Shown: one piece after another, positions 10,206 to 19,623 of the stretch | Position numbering within the stretch: position 1 is the stretch's first letter | How the letters are laid out: each line of letters opens with the position of its first letter | NCBI RefSeq assembly: GCF_026210795.1 | Contig: NC_089456.1 | Coordinates: 2,420,501 to 2,484,500, forward strand | Direction: 5' to 3' | DNA length: 64,000 nt | Source of the DNA: Rhizophagus irregularis | Taxonomy: Eukaryota > Glomeromycota > Glomeromycetes > Glomerales > Glomeraceae | Notes under the pieces: model-generated | Told to the model about the DNA's origin: nothing | Database searches by the model: none | Seen by the model: only the letters and a program-made list of their open reading frames with translations | Position numbers and translations under genes: made by a program

Positions 10206-12014
10206 TTAATATGTATTTTTTGTTTATATAATAATGCTTTGTAATTGTAGTTAAAGAATTATTTACACTGCAAACTTAATAATCAATCACTAATTTTGAT
10301 TTAATTCACGTTCTTTTGATAACAATTGGAGTAAATACGTATAGTAGAGAAATTTCAGTACTAAAGTTAGATACACTAATGTTGTGTTACTAGATAGGTT
10401 TAAAACAATTGTTTTATTTCACTAATAAAAAATACGTGTTAAATATTACTAATAAAAAGTTTTATTGAAAGAGCTTCGATAAAAACTATTAGGAAACGGA
10501 AACCGTTATTGAGTTCGATGTATCATTTCGATGTACCATTTAGTTTTTAGGAAGATATAAAGAAATGGGGACCTAATAAAGAGAAGACCTAGACAAAGAG
10601 AAGTTAGACCTAAAAAAAAAGACGACGAAAAAAAACACCACCCACACACAAACACACGCTCCCAACCCCATATTATAAGACCATTTATACGGTAATAAAG
10701 AAGTCACAAATATTGTTGTAAATGAATATAAGTTCTCGGATAATTAGTTAAATTGACACCGGCCGAAAGTATTAAAATGAATATTATTTATACGACTTGT
10801 ATTTTATGGGGAGGGCTAAAATGAATTTTACCATATGGTTTCCATTGAACGCGCTAGTATTTTTTTAAGATATAAATTTAATAATTGAACCAAGACATTA
10901 AAAATTCGATTTTAGGAGAGTGAAATATTGATTTATAAAATATAAGAAAGGTCAGTGATATAAATTGGGATAGCGCAATATGTACAGGAGTACATTACGC
11001 ATAGTACTCATAAGACTTTTACATTTTGCGCGTATAAAAATTTTTTTGAATTTATATCACTGTTGTATACTTTATGTCTGGGTCAATCCTATAATTCCTA
11101 TATCCTTTTACGTTATTATCGGTTACACTTAAGATCTTTAATATTTGTATTATCGGTCAATTTGTATGACCGATACTTTATTTCGATTATCATTCTATAA
11201 TGGATATGTTAATATAATGAGTTTAGATCCGCAATTAATTTTTTCTCTTAAAGGAATGGTTAAGTCGGAGTTTTCAAAACTCCTTGTTTAGAGTTTATAT
11301 ATCAGTTGCAAGAATGTTAATTTAAACATAAATAGATTATCTATTATTTACACGATGTTCTCGATGTAGGACGCGAATTATATTTATCGATGATACCGTA
11401 GATAATTATTTGTCAAAATTCAAAAAAAAAAATTTTTAGTATTACAATTGGTTTCTCATGGTTGACCCTTACATGGCTAGTAGAAGTGATAAGTGATATC
11501 ATTTTGGAAATCTTGAAATCTTGTCAAACTTCCAGCCACACATGTGATAGACAATGAGTAATACAAATTAGTATTAACAATTCTCGATCATTTCCTTTTT
11601 TTTATAAAGTGTGGCTAAATGCATCCAATCTTATTGTCGCAAATTTTACATAATAATTCTTTAGTTTCATTCCGCCCAGAATTCTGACATAGGAAGCACA
11701 GAGAAACATTGTTGCCAAGATTTCATCGGTAAGTAATTACGTTCCTCCAAATACATTTTATGTAATACAACTATTTATCAATGAAATTGAAATTGATAAA
11801 TTAACCTTATTTTTCCAAATTCGTTAAAATCTAAAATCTATAAATAAGTGGTCAGAGTTTTTGAAAAAAAATCAAAAAGAAAAAAAAAATGAAGAAAAAT
11901 TTTTAAGCCATTATAATAAATTAATCATACTCTTCAAATCATTATTTATTATTATTTTTTTTTAAAAAAAAAACAAACAAACAAAATAAAAAGTTTTATT
12001 TTTAAACTGCAAAA
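10206..12014. other. Intergenic region upstream of the membrane-protein gene
   Basis: AT-rich, no protein-like frame. It contains a small MITE (10953-11062), a C/A-rich patch (10625-10670) and a possible 5' UTR splice donor (CATCGGTAAGTAATTACG near 11727) ahead of the gene at 12015. Confidence 0.45.
10953..11062. mobile_element. 110-bp MITE-like inverted repeat
   Basis: The ends CAGTGATATAAATT (10953) and its complement (ending 11062) form 14-bp perfect terminal inverted repeats around an unrelated core. No convincing target duplication next to the ends. Too short to encode anything. Confidence 0.55.
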
Positions 12015-12575
12015 ATGTCAAGTGTAAGAGATAAAAGTGGACAATCTCCTTCGACAACTACAACAACAAATCAATATCCATTTGAAGTCAAACTGACTAG
12101 AAAAGAAAAATTAATGGTTTATCTAAAAATTGGATTAATGTTATTCTTTGAAATCGCTTTACCACTTATCCTCTTTTATGTTCTTAAAAGCTATATGAAA
12201 GAAATCTGGGCACTTCTGATATCAGGTGTTCCACCGTTTCTTATTGTTATTTATGGAATTATAAGTAAAAGACGTATTGATATTTTGGGAGCAATAACAA
12301 TAATAAGTATTGTTGTCAGTGCTATCGTTGCATCATTAAAAGGCGATGCCCGAGCTTATTTATTACGAGAATCTGCAATTACGGGTACTGTTGGTTTAAC
12401 ATTCCTCATTACTTTGATTCCAATTAAGTATGGTTCTTTCCAAATGCGACCAATTATGTTTTATTTTGCTAAAGATATGCAAACTGGAGAATCCTTTGGT
12501 TATTCATCTAAAAAAAGAAATAATTCAGGTTTAACAGAGGAAATTTCAGATACGTTGGGAAATATATTGGAATAA
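12015..12575 (+). CDS. VC0807-like multi-pass membrane protein, probably frameshifted
   Basis: 186-residue frame starting MSSVRDKSG after a long A-rich leader. A Ser/Thr-rich N-terminus (residues 1-30) is followed by four hydrophobic segments at about 36-57, 64-83, 88-107 and 121-138. Arg-rich loops (SKRRIDILGA) and the RESAITGTVGLTFL block resemble the VC0807-type membrane proteins known mainly from bacteria; that likeness is from memory and unverified. Function of that family is unknown. The frame stops after ISDTLGNILE, but the next 270 bp encode two more hydrophobic segments in other frames (see 12555-12841), so the original protein was longer. It is either a recent pseudogene or affected by sequence errors. 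Confidence 0.55.
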   Translation: MSSVRDKSGQSPSTTTTTNQYPFEVKLTRKEKLMVYLKIGLMLFFEIALPLILFYVLKSYMKEIWALLISGVPPFLIVIYGIISKRRIDILGAITIISIVVSAIVASLKGDARAYLLRESAITGTVGLTFLITLIPIKYGSFQMRPIMFYFAKDMQTGESFGYSSKKRNNSGLTEEISDTLGNILE

Positions 12576-12841
12576 ATATGTCATATTTCGACGCGGATAT
12601 ATCTTTTTGACGGCTTTTTGGGGAATTGGTTTAGTTGTTAAAGTTCCCGGCCATACTATAATTTTATTCTCAAAACTCCAACGATTGAACGTGCCATTTT
12701 TTGGATAAACATATTAACTTACTCTTGGTTAAGTGTATTGATCCTAATCCACATCATTTACTCTAATGGTTTAAAAAACAATGTATAAAAGTAATTGGTG
12801 AAGGAGAACGACAAACTGCTGCCAATAAAGCTTCAGTATAA
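12555..12841 (+). pseudogene. Out-of-frame 3' remainder of the membrane-protein gene
   Basis: A one-base shift near 12556 opens WEIYWNKYVIFRRGY followed by the hydrophobic FLTAFWGIGLVVKV; a second shift near 12676 opens TPTIERAIFWINIL and YSWLSVLILIHIIY; a third opens VIGEGERQTAANKASV with a stop at about 12839. Together they would add two transmembrane segments and a short tail to the 186-residue frame. Three shifts in 290 bp argue for decay; one could be a missed intron, but no clean GT..AG pair resolves all three. Confidence 0.5.
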
Positions 12842-13425
12842 TAATCAACATAGAATAATATATATAAACATTTTTTATAACTTCATACAAGTTTAAAGTG
12901 ATGTTTTAGAAGTTGAATTCTTATTTTTACTGTATTTAGAATATTAATAAAGAATTCGAATTAAATTTAATTTTATTAAATTTATTAAAAAATATTTCAG
13001 AATGATTTAATTGTAATCGTTACTTCTTTGTAATTATTTCATCGATAAGTTACTATATAAAGGCATCGTAATATGCAAACATGTAAAATGAATACTATAT
13101 TTGATTAACATTCTAAAATTCAAAAAATAGATAACGCGACGGATCGTAACACTAGCAATAACAGCCACCCAAGCATTGTAACATTTAAACACAACGCACA
13201 TTTGGATCTACAAGGCTATACTCGATTAAACCAATATTAGCTTGGACTGGTAACAATTGATAATGGCGGTTAAAAGGGTCTTCCCATGTCTTCTCTCGAA
13301 ATAACTATATTTTTTGACATTTTGTGTAATAGTTATAGTGTTTTACTTAATAAAGTTTTGTGACTGTACAAAATTATTTTACAAGCAAAAAAGAAATTTT
13401 GAATAACTGAAATTTTTAAAAGAAT
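12842..13425. other. Intergenic region between convergent genes
   Basis: Lies between the 3' ends of the membrane-protein gene and the repeat-protein gene. AT-rich; nothing recognised. Confidence 0.5.
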
Positions 13426-14406
13426 TCAGTAAACGTAATTGTGATTATTATTATAATTGATATTGTAATTATTGTAATTGTAATTGTGAATATTAAGAGT
13501 CTGAATTCCAAATTCTTTCATAATTCGTTCATCGCGTTCTTTTTCCTCGGCAAGTATCATTTCAAGTTCTGTAACTTCAGCTTTACTATTTAAAGCAGCT
13601 TCAGCTTCGGCTATCATAACAGATATTTTACTATTAAGTCTTTTAAGCATAATATCTTCATCATCATCGTCATTATTATCAGATGTATTATTGAAATTAT
13701 TGCTCATTTTTGAAGATGATTTGCGACGTACAAATCTACAGCCACGACGAACACGGAATTGTCTTCGTCGTGAAGTTGAATTTGTTGGTGAATGTGTTGG
13801 TGTTGGTTGAGTAGTTGGATAATCTTGTTGCGAAGGTGATGTAGAAATTGTAAGTGAAAGTTTAGTTTCAGTCTGAGTAGTTGGATAATCTCGTTGCGAA
13901 GGTGATGTAAAAATTGTAAATGAAGGTTTAGTTTCAGACTGAGTAGTTGGATAATCTTGTTGTGAGGGTGATGTAGAAATTTCAAATGAAGGTTTAGTTT
14001 CAGTCTGAGTAGTTGGATAATCTTGTTGCGAAAGTGATGTAGAAGTTGTAAATAAAGGTTTGTTCTCAGACTGAGTAGTTGGATAATCTTGTTGTGAGGG
14101 TGATGATGAAATTGTGAGTGAAGATTTAGTTTCAGTAGAATTATCGTAAGGTGGAGGAGATTCTTCATCTTCAACAGTTTCTACATTTTCATCCCAAGTA
14201 GAAACATCTTTTTTCTTATAATCATAGACATTTTCATAATTTTGTCTAGTTGAATGACCTCCAGTATTTAACGTATTTCCAGTTAATACATTTATAGCAT
14301 TATCGGCAAAATCGGAAGTATAGGTAGCAAGTTCAACAACTTTATATATAAAGTTTGCGACAATTCCTTGTTGTTGTTGGAAATCTTGTATTGAAGTTGA
14401 CTGCAT
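13426..14406 (-). CDS. Hypothetical protein with five 22-residue tandem repeats
   Basis: A 326-residue protein if translated from the ATG at 14406 (MQSTSIQDF); a further in-frame ATG at 14448 would add 14 residues. Residues about 92-201 are five copies of a 22-residue Ser/Thr/Gln-rich unit with the core SPSQQDYPTTQ (66-bp DNA repeats). Next comes an Arg-rich cluster (SRRRQFRVRRGCRFVRRKS) that could act in nuclear targeting or nucleic-acid binding, then an acidic run, an Ala/Glu-rich helix likely to form a coiled coil (about 250-300) and an Asn/Tyr-rich tail. A PPPY motif precedes the repeats, a potential WW-domain ligand. I do not recognise the family. No signal peptide or membrane segment. 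Confidence 0.65.
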   Translation of the reverse strand: MQSTSIQDFQQQQGIVANFIYKVVELATYTSDFADNAINVLTGNTLNTGGHSTRQNYENVYDYKKKDVSTWDENVETVEDEESPPPYDNSTETKSSLTISSSPSQQDYPTTQSENKPLFTTSTSLSQQDYPTTQTETKPSFEISTSPSQQDYPTTQSETKPSFTIFTSPSQRDYPTTQTETKLSLTISTSPSQQDYPTTQPTPTHSPTNSTSRRRQFRVRRGCRFVRRKSSSKMSNNFNNTSDNNDDDDEDIMLKRLNSKISVMIAEAEAALNSKAEVTELEMILAEEKERDERIMKEFGIQTLNIHNYNYNNYNINYNNNHNYVY

Positions 14407-14820
14407 TTTGTGTTGATATTTTTTAAAAAGATTTAGGTATATATACAAGGTTTATTGGAAGAAAGGTACTATAGTAAAGAGCAACAAATAAAATATAAAA
14501 AAATCGATTTTTGTTGCTCTGTGCGAGGTATATTTTTCGTGTGCGAGAGTAACGGGTACTGGTAAAAAAAAAAAGAAAAATTTTTTTTTGCGTATTTTTA
14601 AAATTTTATATGTATGTATGTACTATATATATATATAATTTTTTTATACATGTATTGGATGACTCAAAGGATGACTCAATATTTTTAAGTGGCTTAACTT
14701 GTGATTTTTCAATAGAAAAATGTTACACCTTGATCCGATGATAAATTTCACGATAAAACCATACAATTATCACACACCCAACACCTGCTGATAACATAAT
14801 ATGAGTAATAAATATTAGTT

Positions 14821-14892
14821 ATTTGATAGGGGGGTTAGAATATCACCGAACTGCGAAGCAGTTCGGATGATATTTTAACCCCCCTATCAAAT
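14821..14892. repeat. 72-bp near-perfect foldback hairpin
   Basis: Arms of about 34 bases, running ATTTGATAGGGGGGTTA inwards to CGAACTGC, pair across a 3-base centre (GAA) with two or three mismatches. It is far more GC-rich than its surroundings. Likely a foldback MITE; it could form a very stable stem in RNA. No target duplication was obvious. Confidence 0.7.
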
Positions 14893-14896
14893 AACT

Positions 14897-15063
14897 GTGT
14901 TATTCTGCAGCCGCCAATGATCATCTTATAAATACAATAAACTATTGATTAATCAACGTCAAAAATATCAATAATAATTATGCAATGGTAGTTTATTTAT
15001 AGCTTAATAAAAAAATATCAGCATGATGAAAAAAGCATAATCCTATTTGGCTGTAGAATAACA
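14897..15063. mobile_element. Possible small TIR element
   Basis: TGTTATTCTGCAGCC near the left end matches, in inverse orientation, TGTTATTCTACAGCC at the right end (15 bases, one difference). The core is AT-rich and non-coding. It directly abuts the foldback hairpin. No clear target duplication, so the call is tentative. Confidence 0.4.
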
Positions 15064-15459
15064 GATAATAATTAATAACTTGTAATTCGATAATTAAATA
15101 TTATTTATTTGTAATAATGCGATATAAAAGACATATGATATAATATACATATAAGTAATATATAATATAACAAGTGTTGAAGAATTTTAACATGTGATAT
15201 TATTAATAGAAAGATTTATAAACATTTCTTGATATTTTCTTTTTTATAAATTTCGGGTTCAAAGAACGAAATGCAAAAATACATGGTATCAAACTTTTTT
15301 TTGATGGATGTATAATAGAATAAGCATAATACGCATAATACAATATGAGTCAAATTGTAGTATCACCAAATTTCAAGATTTTTGATTGATAAAATCATTG
15401 ATCAACAACAATCAATGAATGTATATTTTATTTAGATTGAGTAAATTTATAAAATAAAA
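15064..15459. other. Non-coding stretch
   Basis: AT-rich sequence without a recognisable gene, adjoining the F-box fragment. Confidence 0.4.
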
Positions 15460-15790
15460 TTATATGTATTTAAATATTTTAAAAAAACTAGGATAATTGA
15501 ATAGTGTATTTAAAGGTAATGAATTATTAATAATTTTATATCTATTTGATTTCGTTTTAATATCATCACTTAAAATATCAAGTAAATATTAATAATACGA
15601 TATTTTGATTTTCCCATAATAACGTAATCGTTAAATGACTAATCTGTTAACTAAAATGCATGAATGTAAAATTGAATGATCCTTTTGGAAATATTTTATA
15701 ATTTTATATGTTAAAAGGGGAAGTATCAAATTGTTATTACGCCCAATATATTCATTTTTGGAGTGATGATTCCGATATTGTCGCACAATG
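15460..15790 (-). pseudogene. Decayed inverted copy of the F-box gene with its upstream region
   Basis: Read on the minus strand, 15790-15718 matches the segment upstream of the intact F-box gene (6421-6515), including TTTGATACTTCCCCTTTT. The coding part follows: ATTTACATTCATGCATTTT and TTAACAGATTA, then TTATTATGGGAAAATC, and further down TCATTACCTTTAAATACAC, parallel to 6590-6830 of the intact gene. About 55 bp covering the start codon and first F-box residues are missing, and stops follow LVNRL. Homology fades near 15460. A truncated, inverted duplicate, not expressed as protein. Confidence 0.8.
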
Positions 15791-16338
15791 CGTCAAAATT
15801 TAATATTGTTATGAAGTCGCAGTAACTAATCAATCAAATTCATGGCATAAATATTCGTTGACTGGGTTGAAGGTGCTCAAGCACAGGTGTCACGTAATAA
15901 CATATATCATGTGACTTTGAAACTTCGATTTTACTTTGGTTACTATTACCTTTACATACAGTTTATAATAACAATAAGTTTCGAATAATGGTACTATTAA
16001 AGAATCTTTATGATACAATTGACTAATCTTTATTTGTTTTGAGTGCAACTATTTAACTAAACTTTACAACCTTGCTAACCAATACAAAGCTAAACTAATA
16101 CATAACTATCCCATTCTTTGTATCTCAACGAGTTTTATTACGACTGTAAATGGTAATTAATTATGGTTCGAATATCATGATTTTATTAGTTCAAAATAAA
16201 TCACATTTAATATATTTTACATTTTATAGTTCTAACTCCCCTTTAATCATGAACTCTTGTTTTTATTACTAATTAATTATATCTTTAATGAGTACAGTTA
16301 GTTATTTATACAAGAAACTTTATATGAAGTAAAAATTT
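15791..16338. other. Non-coding stretch before the LINE
   Basis: No gene recognised. It is the pre-insertion sequence on the 3' side of the LINE. Confidence 0.4.
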
Positions 16339-16350
16339 TTATCTATCTCT
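16339..16350. repeat. LINE target-site duplication, 3' side
   Basis: TTATCTATCTCT next to the poly(T) run; its partner is at 19612-19623. Confidence 0.85.
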
Positions 16351-19300
16351 TTTTTTTTTTTTTTTTTTTTTAACGAAGTCGACTTTATTTAGAAATAAGA
16401 AAAATTACAAAAAAGGAAAAGATCTACATTATATAACATTTAGTAAAGAACACGATCGAACTAATACTATAATATTATTAGGGACTTAAGATTTTATGTT
16501 CAAAAGAACTATCTACCATCCTGCTCACCCAAATAGGTTCACTAAACTATCCGCATAACTACTACTATTCGTATGGACTTCGGTAATGTTATATAAAAAC
16601 TCACCACAACTCCTTTAATTACTACTACAACATCAAAGATAATAAAAATAATACTACAAAACACTACCGTAATCAACAATATTATAGTAATCTATTGTAT
16701 TACCCCCAAAATAAATATGACTTTGAAGACTTTGTAGATTAAAGTATTTCTTATTTTTTGATTTACGCGTTTTGTCAATAAACTGCTCTTTACCAAAATG
16801 TTGTTTTTTAACATTTTTATCAATTCCCAAACCTCTATCAATTTCATTAAGTTTATTACACCTCACTTTCCAAAAAATCATAGATTTATCCAAAATTTCA
16901 TTCCTAAAATTATATGACAAAATTTCAACTTTTGATTTCGTAGATAATAATTGTTTAAAAAAATTAATTAACGAACAAGGAAAGAAACCTTTAATTAAAT
17001 CTATGAAAGTTATGTGATCCTCTGATACTTCAAGTTTCCAAATATCATTGAGATTTTTAATATGTTCAAGAGTAATATGATTAATAGGATCTAAAATTTT
17101 ATTAATTTCTAAAAGAAGCCAATTTTGTACTCCTGAAATTAAATCATCCATATCCTCTCGTCTTTCTTCACAAAACCAGATATGATTGAAATCTTCTTCA
17201 TCCTCTTCACACATAGGACAAAACCTTTCTTTATATAATGAAAATAAAGTTCTTTTAATTTGTTCAATGCAAGGAAGTTCTTCAATCATCAACTGAATTT
17301 TGCGTCTTCTAATTTTTGATTCTTTGAAATCAGTGTATAATTTTTGTTTTTCTCCCAAAAAATTATTAAAAAAAATTGACCAATCTATTTCACATTTTCT
17401 ATACTTATCATTTCTATTTAAATTTAAAAACCTTTCCAAATTTTTCGTATTGGTTGTTAATGTAATTAACTTTCTTAAAGATTTTTCTATAACTATGCCA
17501 TTCCATTTGGGAATCCAAGGAAGATCATAAAAATTATTATAATTTAAATTAATTCCTAAATTTTGATCATTATGTGCCAAAGAAACAATATTGTCGACAT
17601 AATTATTTAAAGAATCATCTGTATGAGCATTAACTTTAAATATATTAACAGATAAATTATTTTCTTTAATAATATCCATAATTATTTTCCAAAGAATGTT
17701 GTTATTACTAATTTTAAAAATTTGTCTAGTAACTAAAGTAAAATTATAAAATTTAAATTTTTCAAAATTACTAATAACGCTAGCACTATCTGTATAAACT
17801 GTTAAATTACTATTAGAAGGTGCTATTAGCAAAGTAATTAATAAAGCAAAAATTTCTGCACGTGTTGATGAAATCCAATTATTATAAGATGATATTAATT
17901 CCAAAATTTTTTGCAAGGACAAATTATAAAAAGTTGTTCCAAAAGTAGCTGATACATATTCTTTGGTAATATCTTTAATTGAACCATCTGTATAGCAAAC
18001 AAAATCTTTAATGTTTGAATCATATAAAATTTTTCTTGAATCAAATAATTTCTGTTTATCTAATGATAAATCTATATATTTTTCAATAAAATCTAAACTA
18101 TTTTCATCAAAACGTAATTGATAATTATCATATGAAGAGTAATATAAAGGGTTTCGTTTAAAAAATTGATCATATCTTATAATATTTTCCATATAATTAT
18201 GTTGTGCTTCCTTTAGAAGATATGCCTTATATCCCTTCCATTTAATAAGTCTTTTATATCTCACTTCATATATTTCAGTTTTCATTGATTCTATTATACA
18301 TTTACCCTCTATTTGACCAATATTATATTCACAACCATTACATACTTTAATAAACAAATTAATTTCACTTGTGTCTGATATTCTTTTAAAATGTTCAAAA
18401 ATATATGTAAAGGGCTTTTCTTCAATTATTTTTCCATAAATATTTTCAAAATGAAACATATTAAAAGATGTTATAATATTATTAATATGAATATTAATTG
18501 GTAAAAATTCATAACCACCCAAATTTGTGACTACATTATTATCTATATATTCCTCTTTAACATTATAATTTTTTCCATTAGTTGTAACTAAAGACTGAAT
18601 TTTTTTATATATATTTGGCGTATTAACTACATTACTATTTCTATTATTACTAAGAGCAAATATCTTATTTTTTATATTCCACCATGTCAGAAGAGTTTTG
18701 TTATCAGGAGATAAAAATTGGTCCAAAAAGTATAAATTATTCATACGTAAAATTTTTATATTTTTCAAAAAACTTTCAGTTCCAACAATTTCCATAATAT
18801 GACGACCCCTTCCTAATACAGTACTATTTTTCCCAATATTGTGTTTATTAAATTCTATACTAAAATTATAACTTTTCATTAATAATAAATTATTAATAAT
18901 AAAATTATTTCGCAAATGTTGACCCATAAAGATTAAATCTTTATTAGAAAAAGGAAAATTAATTAAAGGATTGAAAGGTAAAAGTAGTTTATTTTGAATA
19001 TCTACTAAACGAATCTCCATTATTTTTCCTAGAATTCCTTGATCATTAATTTGAATTATAAAATTATTAACCTTAGCTTGCAATTGATTATCAAAAATTG
19101 AACGAATATTATATAATAAATTCAATTCCATAATTATATTTGGTGCAGTTGAAGCTAACTTTAATTTATTTTTAAAATTTTTTCTATAAGGAACCATGAT
19201 TTTTTCACAATCTTTTTCTGATAGTATTATCGTTTGTGTCCTATATTCGATACGTGGTAATATTACAGCATTAAAAATATAGGAACTAATTTTATCTGTT

Positions 19301-19611
19301 ATGCATTTGTTCTTCAGCAGGTTATTACTTAAATTTTTAACTTCATCAAAGGCTTGTTGTTTGATAAAATTGTTATCATTATATATATTGAACCAAACAC
19401 CCAAGATTCTAAGACTTTCTGTTTTTCCTTTAGGTTTGATTTTGATTTTCTGATTGCCAAATTCTAACTCTATTTTTTCATTAAAATTAAAATTCTTTTT
19501 CTTAAGTAACAATTCAGATTTTTCTTTATTTATTTGAATATCGTTAAGAGTATAGAAGTCATCAGCCGTTTTTAATATTTTTTCTAATTCTTCTTTATTG
19601 CCAGCTAACAT
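16351..19611 (-). mobile_element. 5'-truncated non-LTR retrotransposon (LINE)
   Basis: On the minus strand the element ends in a poly(A) tail (T run at 16351-16370) after about 280 bp of 3' UTR, and both sides carry the same 12-17 bp target duplication (plus strand TTATCTATCTCT at 16339-16350 and 19612-19623, each followed by T). The element starts abruptly within the reverse transcriptase, just after where the catalytic FADD box would be, so the endonuclease and most of the RT are missing. This is the usual 5' truncation of target-primed reverse transcription. The remaining frame is intact, which suggests a recent insertion. Confidence 0.9.
16654..19611 (-). CDS. LINE polyprotein C-terminal part: RT tail, RNase H, CCHC-like zinc motif
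   Basis: 985 residues, open throughout. Residues 1-150 resemble the RT thumb region downstream of the active site (LAGNKEELEKIL, INKEKSELLL, ILGVWF). An RNase H domain lies at about 535-680 with the expected acidic set: CYTDGS near 539, RAEIFAL near 584, VYTDSASVI near 605 and VNAHTDDS near 660. Near 799-815 is a C-terminal zinc-binding motif, CPMC...HIWFC, as in many LINE proteins. The ATG used (19611) exists only because the insertion begins there; the original start was far upstream. RNase H without RT catalysis cannot mobilise the element, so it is a dead copy. Confidence 0.85.
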   Translation of the reverse strand: MLAGNKEELEKILKTADDFYTLNDIQINKEKSELLLKKKNFNFNEKIELEFGNQKIKIKPKGKTESLRILGVWFNIYNDNNFIKQQAFDEVKNLSNNLLKNKCITDKISSYIFNAVILPRIEYRTQTIILSEKDCEKIMVPYRKNFKNKLKLASTAPNIIMELNLLYNIRSIFDNQLQAKVNNFIIQINDQGILGKIMEIRLVDIQNKLLLPFNPLINFPFSNKDLIFMGQHLRNNFIINNLLLMKSYNFSIEFNKHNIGKNSTVLGRGRHIMEIVGTESFLKNIKILRMNNLYFLDQFLSPDNKTLLTWWNIKNKIFALSNNRNSNVVNTPNIYKKIQSLVTTNGKNYNVKEEYIDNNVVTNLGGYEFLPINIHINNIITSFNMFHFENIYGKIIEEKPFTYIFEHFKRISDTSEINLFIKVCNGCEYNIGQIEGKCIIESMKTEIYEVRYKRLIKWKGYKAYLLKEAQHNYMENIIRYDQFFKRNPLYYSSYDNYQLRFDENSLDFIEKYIDLSLDKQKLFDSRKILYDSNIKDFVCYTDGSIKDITKEYVSATFGTTFYNLSLQKILELISSYNNWISSTRAEIFALLITLLIAPSNSNLTVYTDSASVISNFEKFKFYNFTLVTRQIFKISNNNILWKIIMDIIKENNLSVNIFKVNAHTDDSLNNYVDNIVSLAHNDQNLGINLNYNNFYDLPWIPKWNGIVIEKSLRKLITLTTNTKNLERFLNLNRNDKYRKCEIDWSIFFNNFLGEKQKLYTDFKESKIRRRKIQLMIEELPCIEQIKRTLFSLYKERFCPMCEEDEEDFNHIWFCEERREDMDDLISGVQNWLLLEINKILDPINHITLEHIKNLNDIWKLEVSEDHITFIDLIKGFFPCSLINFFKQLLSTKSKVEILSYNFRNEILDKSMIFWKVRCNKLNEIDRGLGIDKNVKKQHFGKEQFIDKTRKSKNKKYFNLQSLQSHIYFGGNTIDYYNIVDYGSVL

Positions 19612-19623
19612 TTATCTATCTCT
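19612..19623. repeat. LINE target-site duplication, 5' side
   Basis: TTATCTATCTCT directly abutting the truncated 5' end of the element; it matches 16339-16350, and the match may extend into the following T run. Confidence 0.85.

Noticed and set aside
13704-14174. 156-codon minus-strand frame rich in Leu/His/Gln
   Set aside because: It is a shifted-frame shadow of the tandem-repeat protein; repeats make any frame open.
16772-17530. Plus-strand frames inside the LINE
   Set aside because: They are antisense shadows of the 985-codon LINE frame.
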